DNA from: Archegozetes longisetosus
Taxonomy: Eukaryota; Arthropoda; Arachnida; Sarcoptiformes; Trhypochthoniidae
Direction: 5' to 3'
Length of the DNA: 64,000 nucleotides
Assembly: GCA_018873245.2 (NCBI GenBank)
Contig: JAEMBT020000009.1
Span: forward strand, 7,377,288 to 7,441,287
The translations under genes and the position numbers were made by a program. Under the pieces are notes generated by a model. The model was given only the letters and a program-made list of their open reading frames with translations, ran no database searches and had not been told where the DNA came from. Shown here in pieces: positions 21,962-34,364 of the stretch (position 1 is the stretch's first letter; each line of letters starts with the position of its first letter).

Positions 21962-23804
21962 TTATTCTCCTTTATATTTTGGCGCACGTTTCTCTTTAAA
22001 AGAGGCCAAGCCTTCCAATCGGTCCTTAGTTCCAACGGTTAATGTATGACATACAGCCTCGATCGCCAAACCAGTATTAATATCGACCTCTGAGCCTTTA
22101 TTGATGGCAAGCTTGGCCACTTTGAGAGCCACAGGTCCGTTACTTATCATTTCTTCGGCTAACTTAACAGCTCTTCTATAAGCAGCGTCTCCGTTAGGAT
22201 TCTGTTCGACTGAATAGTTAACAATTCCCATTTGGTAGGCCTGATGGCCGTCTATTAATCTTCCCGTGAATATTAACTCTTTTGCCAAATGGAGAGGAAT
22301 TAGACGTGAAAGACGTTGTGTTCCACCTAATCATGAGAATTAGTCAATCTTTAATTTGTTTCACCACAAGTAATAATCAAAGCAACAAATGAATAAATGT
22401 TTAATGACCTGCACCGGGAATCACCGCTAATTTGGTTTCGACGAGTCCTAGTTTGGCATTAGAAGCGGCTACACGAAGATCAGCGGCCAGAGCGTACTCG
22501 AGACCACCTCCAATAGCAGCGCCATCGATGGCAGCTATCGTTGGGAACGGGAAGTCATGGATAGCGTTTGCAATACTTCTTAATTTGGCAACAAATGGTG
22601 GGATCTCTTTCTCATGCATTGTAGCTCTCTCTTTAAGGTCTGCTCCGGCGCAGAAAATTCCAGGAACTACTGATCTGATGATCAGCACTCGTAGTTCTTC
22701 GTCTTTTGTTAATTGGTACAAACTTTCATTGAGTTGTCGAGCCATTCCTCGACTTAACGAATTGGCGCCATTGGGACGATTGAGTGACAAAACCTTTCAA
22801 ATTAACGATAACTTGAGTGTTAGTTAAATAATAATTATTTCAAGTTTTCTAACAAGAGTAATGATAACTAGTTTTATCTGTGATTTAAATTTTATGTTCT
22901 AAATAAAACTTTCAATTTATTCAAAGTAAGTTATGTTAAAGTTTTAAAACCAATAGTTTTGAGGTTGTTCTAGTCAACTATAAATCAGAACTATTTCGTG
23001 ATAGATGTTAAACTAATTTAATATTTTATATTCAATTAAGGCTTTACTATGAATTGGCATCGCTCTGAATCAGCCTCTGCAACAATACTTCACAAGTTTA
23101 GATCAGGTCTGCCTTTTACAGTATTACTTAACCTTAACTTGACTCAAACACAAGTCTGATTTGCAACAATACTCTTAAAAACTTAATAGTGCTGGATAGC
23201 AACAAGATAAGTCTGTTGCTATATCAACCTGCTTGTGATGCGCACCAATTTTTGTCAAGTTAGACTTCAGATTTGCTTTGTTTATTATATTGATATTCTA
23301 CGAGTTCGTTAATATCTGATCATATTATGGTCTGATAGAAAGCATACCAGTACAACACATCACTTCTGGTTGCTATCAGCAATTATTAAGTTTTTTAGTG
23401 TATGTACAACAATCCATACCATAGCCAAATTTGAAAAATACTTCAACTTAATCACAATTACATTGCAAACAGCTAAGTAAGGCATTTACAAAATCTAAAT
23501 TTAATTTGTCAATAACTCATCTAAATGAACATGAGATGAAAAAATGGTAAAGATTAGAAAAACAAAAACATATGTTATATAAGAATAAGATAAGAGATTG
23601 AGACAAATAAAAAACAAGACATTGAACAATAGATACCACAATGCCTGAATCACTTCCAGCCAACTTAGAGGTGAAGACTTCATCGTCCCTCTGTGAAGTA
23701 TGGGAAGTACCAATAACTCCTCTTCGAGAAACAACTATTGGCCGTAAATTGACGCATTGTCTCCAAACAATTGCTTTAAATTTACTATTCATTAACGAAT
23801 TCAT
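21962..23804 (-). CDS. AUH: Mitochondrial enoyl-CoA hydratase, AUH-like, three exons, 305 aa
   Basis: Exons 23804-23637, 22793-22409 and 22326-21962 join in frame (918 nt with stop). The crotonase fold is clear: the oxyanion-hole motifs [10 protein letters not shown] and [20 protein letters not shown], then [20 protein letters not shown] with the catalytic-region glutamate, and a C-terminal [15 protein letters not shown] hydrates methylglutaconyl-CoA in mitochondrial leucine breakdown and also binds AU-rich RNA. Motif spacing and length fit AUH better than ECHS1, though that remains possible. The N-terminus ([16 protein letters not shown], then RRG) is basic and lacks acids, as expected for a mitochondrial presequence. 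Intron 1 carries a probable MITE. The reading frame has no breaks. Confidence 0.9.
23172..23400. mobile_element. Probable MITE in AUH intron 1
   Basis: Inverted ends aaaaacttaatagtgctgga (about 23177-23196) and the mirrored form near 23371-23396 match over about 28 bp with few mismatches, bracketing about 225 bp without coding potential. No target duplication could be fixed, so the family is open. Confidence 0.5.
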
Positions 23805-24455
23805 TGCTTAATCTAATTATTGGTATATTTGGTTAATATTATTATTAATAATCTTATGTCTCAAGAGCTTTGGTTTTTGGTAAACATCAATTTTTGTTTA
23901 TGTATCTCCTATTTAAATCTAATGTTTTTATTAATTCTCAGCACAATTTAACGCTTTAAATACACAAATAACGGCTTAAAAAATGTCAACTTCTTATCAT
24001 TGGTAGAGTTGAAGGTCAAATTGTGATTCAAAGGTCAGCTTGACGATATTTATGATAATAATTTTATTATGTATTGGACGAGTTTTCACACAAAAACACT
24101 ACTTTCTGCTAAATTAAAGGGTTTACACCGTACATAAAATACGTCATCATTTTCTAAAGAATGTCAATAGAAAGTTAATGTTAGAAATCTAAATGTTTTT
24201 CAAATATTATATAAACCTTCATAACTAAAACTTCCGTTAAAGCACAATTATCACAATCATAACACTCATCGGACGAGACTTTGAAATAAATCTCAGTATT
24301 AATTCAGTCTATAAATCAAATAAAAGTCTATTAAACATTATCAATTTTTACGAAACGTTTTTTATATAACTTTGTATGCAATGATAAGTTAAATTAAATC
24401 GGCGGTAGATAGAAATTTCAGATATATTCAAAAAATTAATAACCAATGATTAGAT
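23805..24455. other. AUH upstream flank
   Basis: Intergenic DNA 5' of AUH. No recognisable promoter element or repeat beyond general AT richness. Confidence 0.35.
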
Positions 24456-24870
24456 TAAAGAAAAATTCAATTTCATCCGAATGCGAATACGAAAAGTACA
24501 CAACACTTCCAGTGCCTACAACTCTGACCACTAAAAAATGAGAGATTCGTTGTTGTTTCGGGTTTTATAAGAAAAAACTCTTTAATTCACTTTTTCATCA
24601 AAGGAGTTTGTGATATCAGAAGAGAGTTCAACGAAATATTGGGCTCTAAAACACGAGAAGTAGTCACAAATAGATTATTCAAAGGCTGGTTTATTTGGTA
24701 ATAACTGAAACTTGGTTTACAGCTAATAGCGTAACTCATTTGTAGTCAGGCTTTATAAATATGATGTCAGAAATCTCATCAATCGCTTAAGAAGTGCTAC
24801 GCGTTTTAGCAATAAACTGATCATAGATCTGGATTATGATGAGTATAGAAGAATCAGTCTTCAAAATATA
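24456..24870 (+). pseudogene. Decayed partial copy of the TRMT10C-like gene
   Basis: Colinear nucleotide similarity to the functional gene 2.5 kb downstream. 'cgaatacgaaaagtacacaa' parallels the segment encoding YEYEKYTTLRVPKTLT (about 27033). 'tcaacgaaatattgggctct' parallels QQYWAQKHK. 'aaactgatcatagatctgga' parallels KLIIDLDFDQY. Stops, indels and a missing middle segment rule out function. It has no counterpart to the presequence exon or to the C-terminal third. Same strand and close by, so a tandem duplication followed by decay is the simplest origin. Confidence 0.75.
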
Positions 24871-25321
24871 AAGGTTAAAAAAGAAGTGCGATTACCAATC
24901 GATGAAAACTTACTGTGAGCTAAAGCAAGTTAAAGCTTGTGTTGGCTCAACTATGACCAAAATATGTGACAGATGCTACTTATTCAGATTAAAACTAGTT
25001 TGACAAATGAATAGTAAAAATCTAGAAATTGCCATGCTCACTTTTCAAACTTTAATGAAATATTTAATCCTCTAATTAGTTTTAACTAGTTAGTTAATAA
25101 CTAAGTTAACTTTGACATAATTAAAATACTTACTTTTGTCTTTTATGGTATGAGAATATATTGTTGAGAATTGTGTTATCTTACTGCTTTATAAACTCAA
25201 ATTTATAAAATATCGCTAATGATCGTCACTCTCAACGATTATATATTACAGTGAAAGTCACAACTATGTAGCCATTTGGAGGCAACACATGTTTGTCACG
25301 AGTTTATTCATTGATCATTCA
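24871..25321. other. Intergenic
   Basis: AT-rich spacer between the TRMT10C-like pseudocopy and the foldback element. Nothing assignable. Confidence 0.35.
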
Positions 25322-26150
25322 CAATTCAATGCTTTTTCAAAAGAAATGCACTTTTCGGGCGTCTTTGCTGTGCATAAAATGATAGACAATTTTTATGAAT
25401 TAGGCGCGAAAACACAGACACCTTTCTGTTCGAGTTTGACCAGCAGACCTCCTGTAGCTAAGGATTAAACAAAGCTTTGATGGAACAGCTTAACTCAAAC
25501 TTTTGATTTCATTTGACTTTCATATGTCAAGTGAATGGACTCTGGATTTATCTATAGTATAAAACATTCAAAGTTTAGTTTTCTTAGTGGCTGAGTGGTT
25601 AGTGTACTGACCATTGATAGAACAGAGTCGGGTTCGCGTACACTATTGACAGTTTTTTCTTTTAATATCAAAATATTTTCCCTTCATTTTTTCACTTGAA
25701 GATTTGCCTTACTATCTTTTGCCTAAAAATTGTTACTAAATATGCTCATACTTCAGTTAAGCTGAGATAAGATTTTAAAAAGTAATAATTTATAAATTCG
25801 ATTTTGATATTGAAAGAAAAAACCGTCAATAGTGTACGCGAACCCGACTCTGTTCTATCAATGGTCAGTACACTAGCCACTCGCCCACTAAGAAAGCTAA
25901 ACTTTGAAAGTTTTTATACTTTAGATAAATCCAGAGTCCGTCCACTTGACATGAAAGTCAAATGAAATCAAGTTTGAATTAAACTTTTCTATCAAAGCTT
26001 TGCTTAATCCTTAGCTACAGGGGGGTTGCTGATCAAACTCGGACAGAAAGGCGTCTATGTTTTCGCGCCTAATTCATAAAGATTGGCTATCATTTTATGC
26101 ATAGCAAAGACGCCCGAAAAGTGCATTTCTTTTGGAAAAGCATTGAATTG
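25322..26150. mobile_element. 829-bp foldback element with tRNA-like segment in both arms
   Basis: The ends are inverted copies (caattcaatgctttt at 25322 and its complement at 26150). The two arms, each about 370-390 bp, match almost throughout with scattered differences around a centre near 25740-25790. Each arm contains a tRNA-like stretch. In the left arm tggctgagtgg (about 25590), a perfect fit to the pol III A-box consensus, is followed 43 nt later by ggttcgcgtac, a B-box-like sequence. The right arm carries the complement at about 25830-25885. The core is shared with the foldback at 52.3-54.5 kb. No target duplication or protein-coding frame was seen. Confidence 0.75.
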
Positions 26151-26729
26151 GATTTCAAATACAAGTCAACATTCAATTAAACTTGGTTATAAAAGGCAAT
26201 CAAAATCATTAACAATCATTCTATTGACTAGTCTCTCTATTTTCAAATGAATACGATTTAGAGTCAATTCAGCTTATTTTAAAAAGAAATAGTTCTTAAG
26301 GACATTTTGAATTCGGGGTTTCAAGTCAGAGGTTCCATTGTATATACCTAATGGATAAATTAATCTTAATTGTGACTTCCTCCTGTACATGCGTTCACTT
26401 ATCTAAACCTAATCATATCCATTCAGGCCTTTTAGGCCATTCAGCCTATACTGTTATAGAACCAAAAATCTCGAATCAAATTAAGCAGTGATATTTGCAA
26501 AATTATATTAATATATGAATGTTATCTCATTAGGAATATAATTACGTGAATAATTACAAAATTCAAAATTGGCGCTGAGTCACATTATATTCTAAATTAT
26601 AACTTTAAAATGTTTGAGTCTATGTAATATAGAGTTCACTATTGTCTCGATTCATGTGTTTAGTCAGACTTGTTTACTAAATATCAATTCAAATAAGTTT
26701 TAATAAGATTTGCGAAACTTCATTAAAAA
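26151..26729. other. TRMT10C-like upstream flank
   Basis: Intergenic DNA between the foldback and the TRMT10C-like start. No distinct promoter motif can be named. Confidence 0.35.
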
Positions 26730-28058
26730 ATGATATTAAAGTTTATTTCATTGAGAACTTGTACTGCTAAACATTTACATCAAAATAAAACAATAAATTT
26801 CAAACTGGTTCAATCTTTTTTCAGACATTTTTCATTGAAAAGAGGATCAGGTCTTCAAATAAATACTTGTGTTTATCATGATTATTTACTTTTAATTTTG
26901 TATATCTATAGATGTGATGTCTTCTAGTCTTGAAGTCGAAGAAGACGTAGATTTCGAAGAATTGAACGTCGAAAAGTTTTCACAATTAATAAAAAATAAT
27001 GAGATGAGAAAGAAGATTGAACGAATTTTATCTGAATATGAATATGAAAAATACACAACACTCCGAGTGCCGAAAACTCTGACTACCGATCACATGAATG
27101 ATTTGTTGAGGGCTAAGGATTTGAGAGAAAGACAAGTTATGATGAATTTTTTCTACATCAAAGAATGTGAAAAATTGACCAGCAAACGAAATAAAAAACT
27201 TTACTCACAACAATATTGGGCTCAAAAGCATAAGCATTATGAAGAGAGAAATGCTAGAAATATACCAAAAACTGGTATTTTTGATGCTGAAGGAAATATA
27301 ATATATGGCTTATGGCATAACACGCTTTTCAGTAAAATATTAAGAAATTCAATTTCGAGAATGTACACTAATAGATTAAAGACTGCTGCTCTTTTTGGTC
27401 AGAAACTAATCATTGATTTAGACTTTGATCAATACATGAGATTAGCTGAATGTCGATCATTAGCACAACAAATACAATACTGTATTAGTTATAATAAGTA
27501 TGATACTATAGAACCATTTGATATACATTTCACTAATTGTAATCCACATATGCCTACGATCGAATCTATTCCTCGGTATTTACCAAACTTTAATTTGTCC
27601 GATTCGATGTCTGCATTTCATAGACAGTCATATTTGGATCTGTTTCCTAGAGAGAAATTAGTTTATCTAAGCGAAAATGCTGAGAAACCTCTCACGAAAT
27701 ATAGTCACGAAGACATTTATATAATTGCTGGTCATGTCAACAAAAGTTGTCCCTCTCCTGTTGCTTATATTAAGGCTAAGAATGAAGGCATTCGTGTCTG
27801 TAGGTTGCCTACAGATGAACATGTTCTGTGGAGTGAGGGTAGTAATAAACATTTGTGTATCAATCACATCATTGCTATTCTTCATGACGTCAAAATGTCT
27901 GGCAAATGGAGAGACTCATTCATTCGTAATATTCCGGAAGAAAATTGAAAAAAGTTGAAGACATACAATACGAGGACATGTTGAGGGAGCAGAAGATTAA
28001 GAAAAGAATTAAATTAGAAAATATGCAAAGGAAGAAAGATTCAGAACTAAATGTTTAG
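26730..28058 (+). CDS. TRMT10C: Mitochondrial RNase P subunit / tRNA m1R9 methyltransferase (TRMT10C-like)
   Basis: Exon 1 (26730-26850) encodes a basic mitochondrial presequence (MILKFISLRTCTAKHLHQNK). A 61-nt intron follows, and exon 2 starts at 26912 in the right phase. The body matches TRMT10C/MRPP1 of the TRM10 SPOUT family, which methylates position 9 of mitochondrial tRNAs and forms the RNase P core with SDR5C1 and PRORP. Key stretches are FGQKLIIDLDFDQYM, PFDIHFTNC, YIIAGHVNKS and IRVCRLPTDEHVLW, with the SPOUT knot at the C-terminus (HLCINHIIAILHDVKMSGKW). As written the frame stops at 27946-27948 (385 aa). A one-base shift near 27940 would restore RKLKKVEDIQYEDMLREQK and run to 28058, the charged tail expected for this family. 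The break may be a sequence error. Confidence 0.87.
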
Positions 28059-28154
28059 TTAAAGTTATTTTTCAATCATTTTTCTAATATTGACTGTTTA
28101 TGTAACTAATCGTTGTGTACATAAAGTTTGATCCAAATTTTGATTAATACTATG

Positions 28155-28160
28155 AATAAA
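28155..28160 (+). terminator. Poly(A) signal of the TRMT10C-like gene
   Basis: AATAAA about 100 nt after the restored stop codon at 28058. Confidence 0.6.
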
Positions 28161-28367
28161 TAAAAGATTTATTAAACTTGAATTAGATTTAGCTCTAAAT
28201 ATTGTTAAACTTTAGTATTAGGCGTAAAGTTTGTCCGTAAAAGTGTGAGAAATGGTAATAGTATTAATAATAAGATCCCTTTAATTAAAAGTTTGAGCAT
28301 TTCACTTCCATAGCAACGACTACACATGCAATTCACGTGAATTAGAATCTAGTGAAAATTAAGTGAA

Positions 28368-31164
28368 ATGTCTATATCTCGTGCATTTCGTGCTCTATAT
28401 TCACCTAAATATTTAGTATATACGAATACGGTAACTGGCGCTCTGTTTTTAGGTGCAGGAGATATTATTGAACAGCAATTAGTCGAAAGTCAACTATTAA
28501 ATCATACCAAAGATTATGACTCCAAACGTACAGGTACTGAAAATTTGTTTCAATCAATAAAACCTCTATTTTTAGTTTAAATTCAACTCGATTATAGTGG
28601 AAAATGACTCTTTAGACCAGCGACCAAATAAGCCATCGATGCAAACAAACGAATGCGAAATCCATGTTTAGATGTAATAAACACATAAAAGCATATTTTC
28701 TGCCGATAAGTCTTGCGTTGGAATGAGATTACATTGAGGTTAAAATTGAATTTTTCTATTGAAACTAAAAACGTGTTACATTTGATAACCAACAAACTTT
28801 TTGGTCTACATCGATGGCTTATTTGGTCGCTGGCCTCGAGGCTAGAATTGTCTTAATCCCATGTGATTACTTTATTGAATAATTAAAACTATTGTTAATA
28901 ATGAGATTGAAGTTTGTACTTAGAAATGAAGCGATTTACTACTTGACAACTATTATCAAAATGATTATAATTACTTGACAAGTTCTCGCCAACTCAAATT
29001 TGAAAATGTGTTTCAAATACTCTTAGAATTTGTTATCGGCTTCTCTTTTGATAAACTTAGAGCATTTTTCTAATTACAATAAGTTCAAGCAATGTTTCAT
29101 ATTAGTTTACATTATATGATATTATGTTGTTAGGTTAGGTAAGGTAATATCATGTTAGGTAATCAAGGAAACTTGATTCAAGTTATACTTAAATAGTTTT
29201 TCATTAGTGTTTTGAGTTCTGCTAGTGTGACAACTATTATCGCATTCATTATAACTAGATTTAAACCGTTTGTTATCTGTATATGAAACTTTACCTGAAA
29301 AATATACGGTAGACAAAATGAAACATAATAAGTATGAAGACAAACTGACAAACAATGTAACTGCACGCATAATCAGACATTACTAAGCTATAGTTCTTAT
29401 TAAAACTTAATCATTCACAAGAGAATCACTATTTATTGAACACAATTCGTACAGAGGTTTGGTAATACGTTTTAACTCTTTTCAACTTGATTTTTGGTTA
29501 GTTATGCTTGAATTTTTCTTATTTCAGATATTTTCCTTATAACTTTAACTTTATATCTATTCAACATTTACATATACTTTAAATAATACTTTTCATATAC
29601 ACTTTTTAGTTTTCTATACCGTACATTTATTCAGATAGTTTCATATAAAAAGCTAAAGCCAAGAAGTCTTACCTAAAGTGTACGTAAGAGTTTAATAGAT
29701 ATCTAATCAATAGTCGGGTTAATAAAGTTCAAAATGTATTACCGAATCTTTTCATGAATTGTGTTAAATAAATAATTATTTTCTCATGAATGATTAAGTT
29801 TTGATAAGAACTATAACTTAGTAATATCTGATTGTAAGTGCAGTTATATTGTTTTTAGCTTTGAGTTGATATTATGTTTTATTTTGTCTACAGTACATTT
29901 TTGGAGTAGCCTCATATGTAGACGCTTGTTCGTTTGGGTGTCATTATGTTGTCAACTTATGATAACACTCATAATAATTACAGATAAATCGTTTCATTCC
30001 TCAACGTATTAATGGATCATTTTTTGATACAATCCCTGGAATCAAACTTAAATTTCTTAATATACAAACGTATAAATTGATGAGATTTTAAGTGACTATT
30101 ATTTGCAAATAGTTATTTACATCTCGGCCAAACACAAATAAATTTGTTGACCTAAGAAGGAATTAAAGAACGAGTTTGCTTTTTGCATAAATTTTTATTG
30201 CAATCTTCAAATTCGCATCAATACTTTCTGAGATCTGTAAGAATGAATTGGAGTATTTTAAAACCACTATCAAGTCAAAAACTTGACCAATATTGAAGCT
30301 AAACTAACGAGTATTTCTCAACACTTTCACTAATACTACTTATTTGTTGTTTAATATTTGCCTTACATTTAGTTTTAAAATGATTGCAACTATAACAAGA
30401 TTTAAAACTTATTTTATTAACTGATTTATCACTGGCTTTCAATACTCTCTTATTATTCACTTTTACTCCATTTAAAGGCAAAGATTTTGATCAATTAAAA
30501 CAATTATTAAAATTTATAAAGTAAATGATCTATTATGTAATTAATTAAGTTTTCTAAGATTAAGAAAAGTCTATATTAAGTCAATTTATTCTATTACTTT
30601 TAGGGTCTATGCTGATAGCGGGAACTTATTTCGGTTATGTCGGGCACATTTGGTACACATTCCTTGATAGAAAATTTCCAGGAACTAAAAGAATAACAAT
30701 AGCTAAAAACTATTATCTGAGATGGCAATTGGACCTCCGTTCGCTGCCACAGTCTTCTTCATAGTCGGCAAATTAGAAGGCAAATCAATCAAAAAATCTT
30801 GGAATGACTTGAAAACTAATCTCCTATATATTTGTGTTGTAAGCAAAGTTTTGAGTAACTTTTCTCAAACTTTTGAGAATATATTTGAATTCTTATTAAA
30901 ATTATAATTGACTGATAGGCCGACTGGTGTTTCTATGTGCCACTACAAGCAATCAATTTTCATTTATTACCTCCGAAGTACCGATTCCTATATGTGGCCA
31001 CTATCTCGCTAATTTATGACACTTTCCTATCTTATGTTCTCCATAGAGTATGTATTGAAATAAACTTAAGTCTTGTTTTCTTTTAATTGTCAATGTTGTT
31101 TTTACATGATTAGAACGATCATCAAAAACAAAATGAACTTGAAGATAAAACTCGACTCTCATAA
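28368..31164 (+). CDS. Mpv17/PMP22 family protein (MPV17L2-like), four exons, one frameshift
   Basis: Exons 28368-28533, 30604-30838, 30919-31047 and 31114-31164. The first exon (YLVYTNTVTGALFLGAGDII) and third exon (ADWCFYVPLQAINFHLLPPK, then RFLYVATISLIYDTFLSYVL) carry the W..P.Q..NF..+P signature. Exon 2 has YVGHIWYTFLDRKFPGTKR. Exon 4 is a short polar tail. In exon 2 the frame breaks in an A5 run at 30703-30707. One extra A gives TIAKKLLSEMAIGPPF and a full product of about 193 aa. The family comprises small four-helix proteins of mitochondrial or peroxisomal membranes; MPV17L2 assists mitoribosome assembly. The paralogue assignment is moderate. The shift is in a homopolymer, so a base-calling error is likelier than loss. 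Intron 1 (2.1 kb) holds a MITE and an inverted duplication. Confidence 0.85.
28617..28833. mobile_element. Small inverted-repeat element in MPV17-like intron 1
   Basis: Perfect 25-bp inverted ends beginning ccagcgaccaaataagccat (28617-28641 and 28809-28833) enclose 167 bp. It looks like a MITE. No target-site duplication was detected, so the superfamily is unassigned. Confidence 0.65.
29160..30050. repeat. Head-to-head inverted duplication within MPV17-like intron 1
   Basis: About 29160-29430 and about 29770-30050 are inverted relative to each other at roughly 70-75% identity, clearest for 29308-29430 versus 29770-29895. On the minus strand the left copy has a 71-codon frame (29370-29155) beginning with a signal-peptide-like MRAVTLFVSLSSYLLCFILS. 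The right copy's matching frame on the plus strand is broken. Either a duplicated small secreted-peptide exon or a foldback element that happens to read open. Confidence 0.5.
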
Positions 31165-31699
31165 TAAATATGAAGACAAATATTTAGTCAAGCAAAGGAT
31201 TATATTGTTTACATTTAAAACTTAGAATTATACAATATCATACTCACTATAATTATCAAAAATTTTACTTTAAATAAATTTTTTATCCAATTCTTGAATT
31301 ATTTTTTCTAAAGACTGAACTTTATTTTAAGAAATTCAAAATTAGAAGTTAAGACTAGGTTAAGAAAAGTTACTAAGACTAGTTAGTAGTAGAAATAATA
31401 AAATGATTAAGTTAACTTGACTGCAATATCTAAGTTGAAGGTTTTGCGCTAACCAATATGTTGAGGATTGGATCGTTCCAAAAATCAGATAATGATTGCT
31501 GATCTACTAATCATTTAGTGTGGGGGTGAGTTATATGTAAGTTGTTCAAGATATAGAATAGTTATTAAGTAAACTATAGAATGAGTTAAAGCATATTATT
31601 GACGAACAAAGAGAACATATGTGGTGAGTCTCATACAAAGTCCAGTATTGCCAATGAATCGCTATCTTATGAGAACTAGTAAATCTGGATTTTTTATTT
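31165..31699. other. Intergenic, between the MPV17-like gene and cathepsin L
   Basis: No reading frame or repeat of note. The right end holds the cathepsin promoter. Confidence 0.4.
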
Positions 31700-31709
31700 T
31701 ATATAAAAA
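31700..31709 (+). promoter_or_regulatory. TATA box of the cathepsin L gene
   Basis: tatataaaaa lies 59 nt before the ATG at 31768. A start site about 30 nt downstream, near 31735-31745 (ttcattcttc), would leave a 5' leader of roughly 25-30 nt. Confidence 0.6.
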
Positions 31710-31767
31710 CAACTCTTTTTGCGACTTAATTTATTCATTCTTCAAGTAATTCAATTAGAGAGAAAAC

Positions 31768-32887
<1,120 letters not shown>

Positions 32888-32928
32888 TCAATTGTCTATT
32901 TTAGTAATCTATTATAGTTTTTATATTC

Positions 32929-32934
32929 AATAAA
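32929..32934 (+). terminator. Poly(A) signal of cathepsin L
   Basis: AATAAA 42 nt after the stop codon, followed by a second AATAAA at about 32938. Confidence 0.7.
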
Positions 32935-32944
32935 CCAATAAAAA

Positions 32945-33924
32945 GGTTTAATAACTCAAAAATTTTGTTCATTTCATTTCATCAGATATCGATGAAATTT
33001 TTAGCTTCGAGCTATGGTTTCATTGGTAAAAATTTGATGCAAGTTAAGTAAAATGATTTTATATCTAAATTTTAGTTAGGTCAATGTTCGTTTTATACTT
33101 ACCTTGATTTGAGCCTATTATCGAGTGTACAGCAGTTATGAAGATCACACAAACTTACCTTTCTTTTCTAGAGTACTACACGCGTGCCATTATTCTAACT
33201 ATCTTAACTATTTTAAGTCCAATACCAGCATATAAGATAGGTAAGTTAGGCTAGGGAAACTGCACGTATGGCGCACTGTGAATGGAAGGTATGAGTGGTC
33301 GCATGACTGCTTAATACCAGATACTGAGCTCATATCAAGTCAAACAGAAAACGAACATCTACTCTTTAATTCAATTAATATTATGACTTAATAATTTATG
33401 TTGAGTTATTACGAATGTCTAGGAATCATAAAAAATAAATTAACACTTTTATATAACTTATAGATGTTAAAAAGTTAAGTATTTAGAGAACTGTTCTCAA
33501 AGTTTTATTAGATCTAATATAATTATTGTGGAGATCATATATCTATAGCTCCTCGAAAAATTACCAATAAAGTTATTATGAGTAAAAGATCGACGGATGT
33601 AGCCTTGAAAAATATGGATAAAAAATACAGTGTGTCCGGAAACCTATATCAATAAATTAAGTTTATTTCTCGAAAACTACACAACATATATACATGAATC
33701 TTATTTTTAAGTAAAGATGAAAAGTGTACACTTATGAAAGGGTTGTCTCAATATACCAACTTTCCTCCGAATAGACTTTGGGCAGCCTAACTTCGAAATG
33801 TGAGAACATGAGTGACTTTTGAGTTATCGCCATTCAAACTGCCCGTTTCTTCAAGTTTCCACTAAATTCTTAATTGTTCGATAATACAGTATTTCTTATA
33901 AAAATTTTTAGGTTAATCATTACT
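32945..33924. other. Intergenic
   Basis: No gene seen. A sequence at about 33630 (cagtgtgtccggaaacctat) looks like one end of a mariner-type element, but no partner end was found. Confidence 0.35.
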
Positions 33925-34364
33925 TTTTGAAGAAAACTAGATGAAATTGATTCGTTGCTTTCCTCTGCGATTGTCATGAAAATGATGTTAAACAGTATTT
34001 GATATCTGCCAAAATCTGTATTTTGGCTGAATATTTCAGTAGAAATCATTAGAATAGGTACCGATTAATAGCTATCATATCATATATAATAAGAGAGTCA
34101 ATGAACATTATACTTGTTTGTTATTTATCTCAAAACATCATTAATACAAAGGAATTGTTGACTAAAGCAACAGAACAGAGAGTAACAGATCAGAGTTTGG
34201 TTTTGGAAGAATACAAACTGACCAAAGTTGTGATTGGTTTGAGAAAAAGAATTAGATTTAATACTCGAACTTTATTCGATCTAAAAAGTGTGACTGTTCT
34301 CGTGATTTGTGGTAATGTTGCTAATAATTATTGTACAATTACTCTCATTCAAAGCAGAGACTAA
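33925..34364 (+). pseudogene. Gustatory-receptor-like C-terminal fragment (degenerate)
   Basis: The frame 34101-34364 encodes NIILVCYLSQNIINTKELLT, then LVLEEYKLTKVVIGLRKRI, then LFDLKSVTVLVICGNVANNY and a final LIQSRD. It parallels the minus-strand fragment at 61.2 kb almost residue for residue. Upstream DNA to about 33925 also matches that copy but has stops. The end (a helix, then TxY....Q near the C-terminus) resembles the last helix of insect gustatory receptors (TYhhhhhQF). No N-terminal helices were found nearby, so this is a relic. Assignment to the chemoreceptor superfamily is tentative. Confidence 0.45.

Noticed and set aside
22432..22827. 131-codon plus-strand frame over AUH exon 2
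   Set aside because: It lies antisense to a strongly conserved crotonase exon and reads as low-information composition (Ala/Ser-rich); a shadow frame.
25590..25650. A tRNA gene at the A-box/B-box motifs
   Set aside because: No acceptor stem, no T-stem pairing and no convincing anticodon arm; only the promoter-like boxes match, so I call it tRNA-like.
33630..33660. A mariner-type element starting cagtgtgtccggaaa
   Set aside because: Only one end could be found; no inverted partner or TA-flanked interval was seen.
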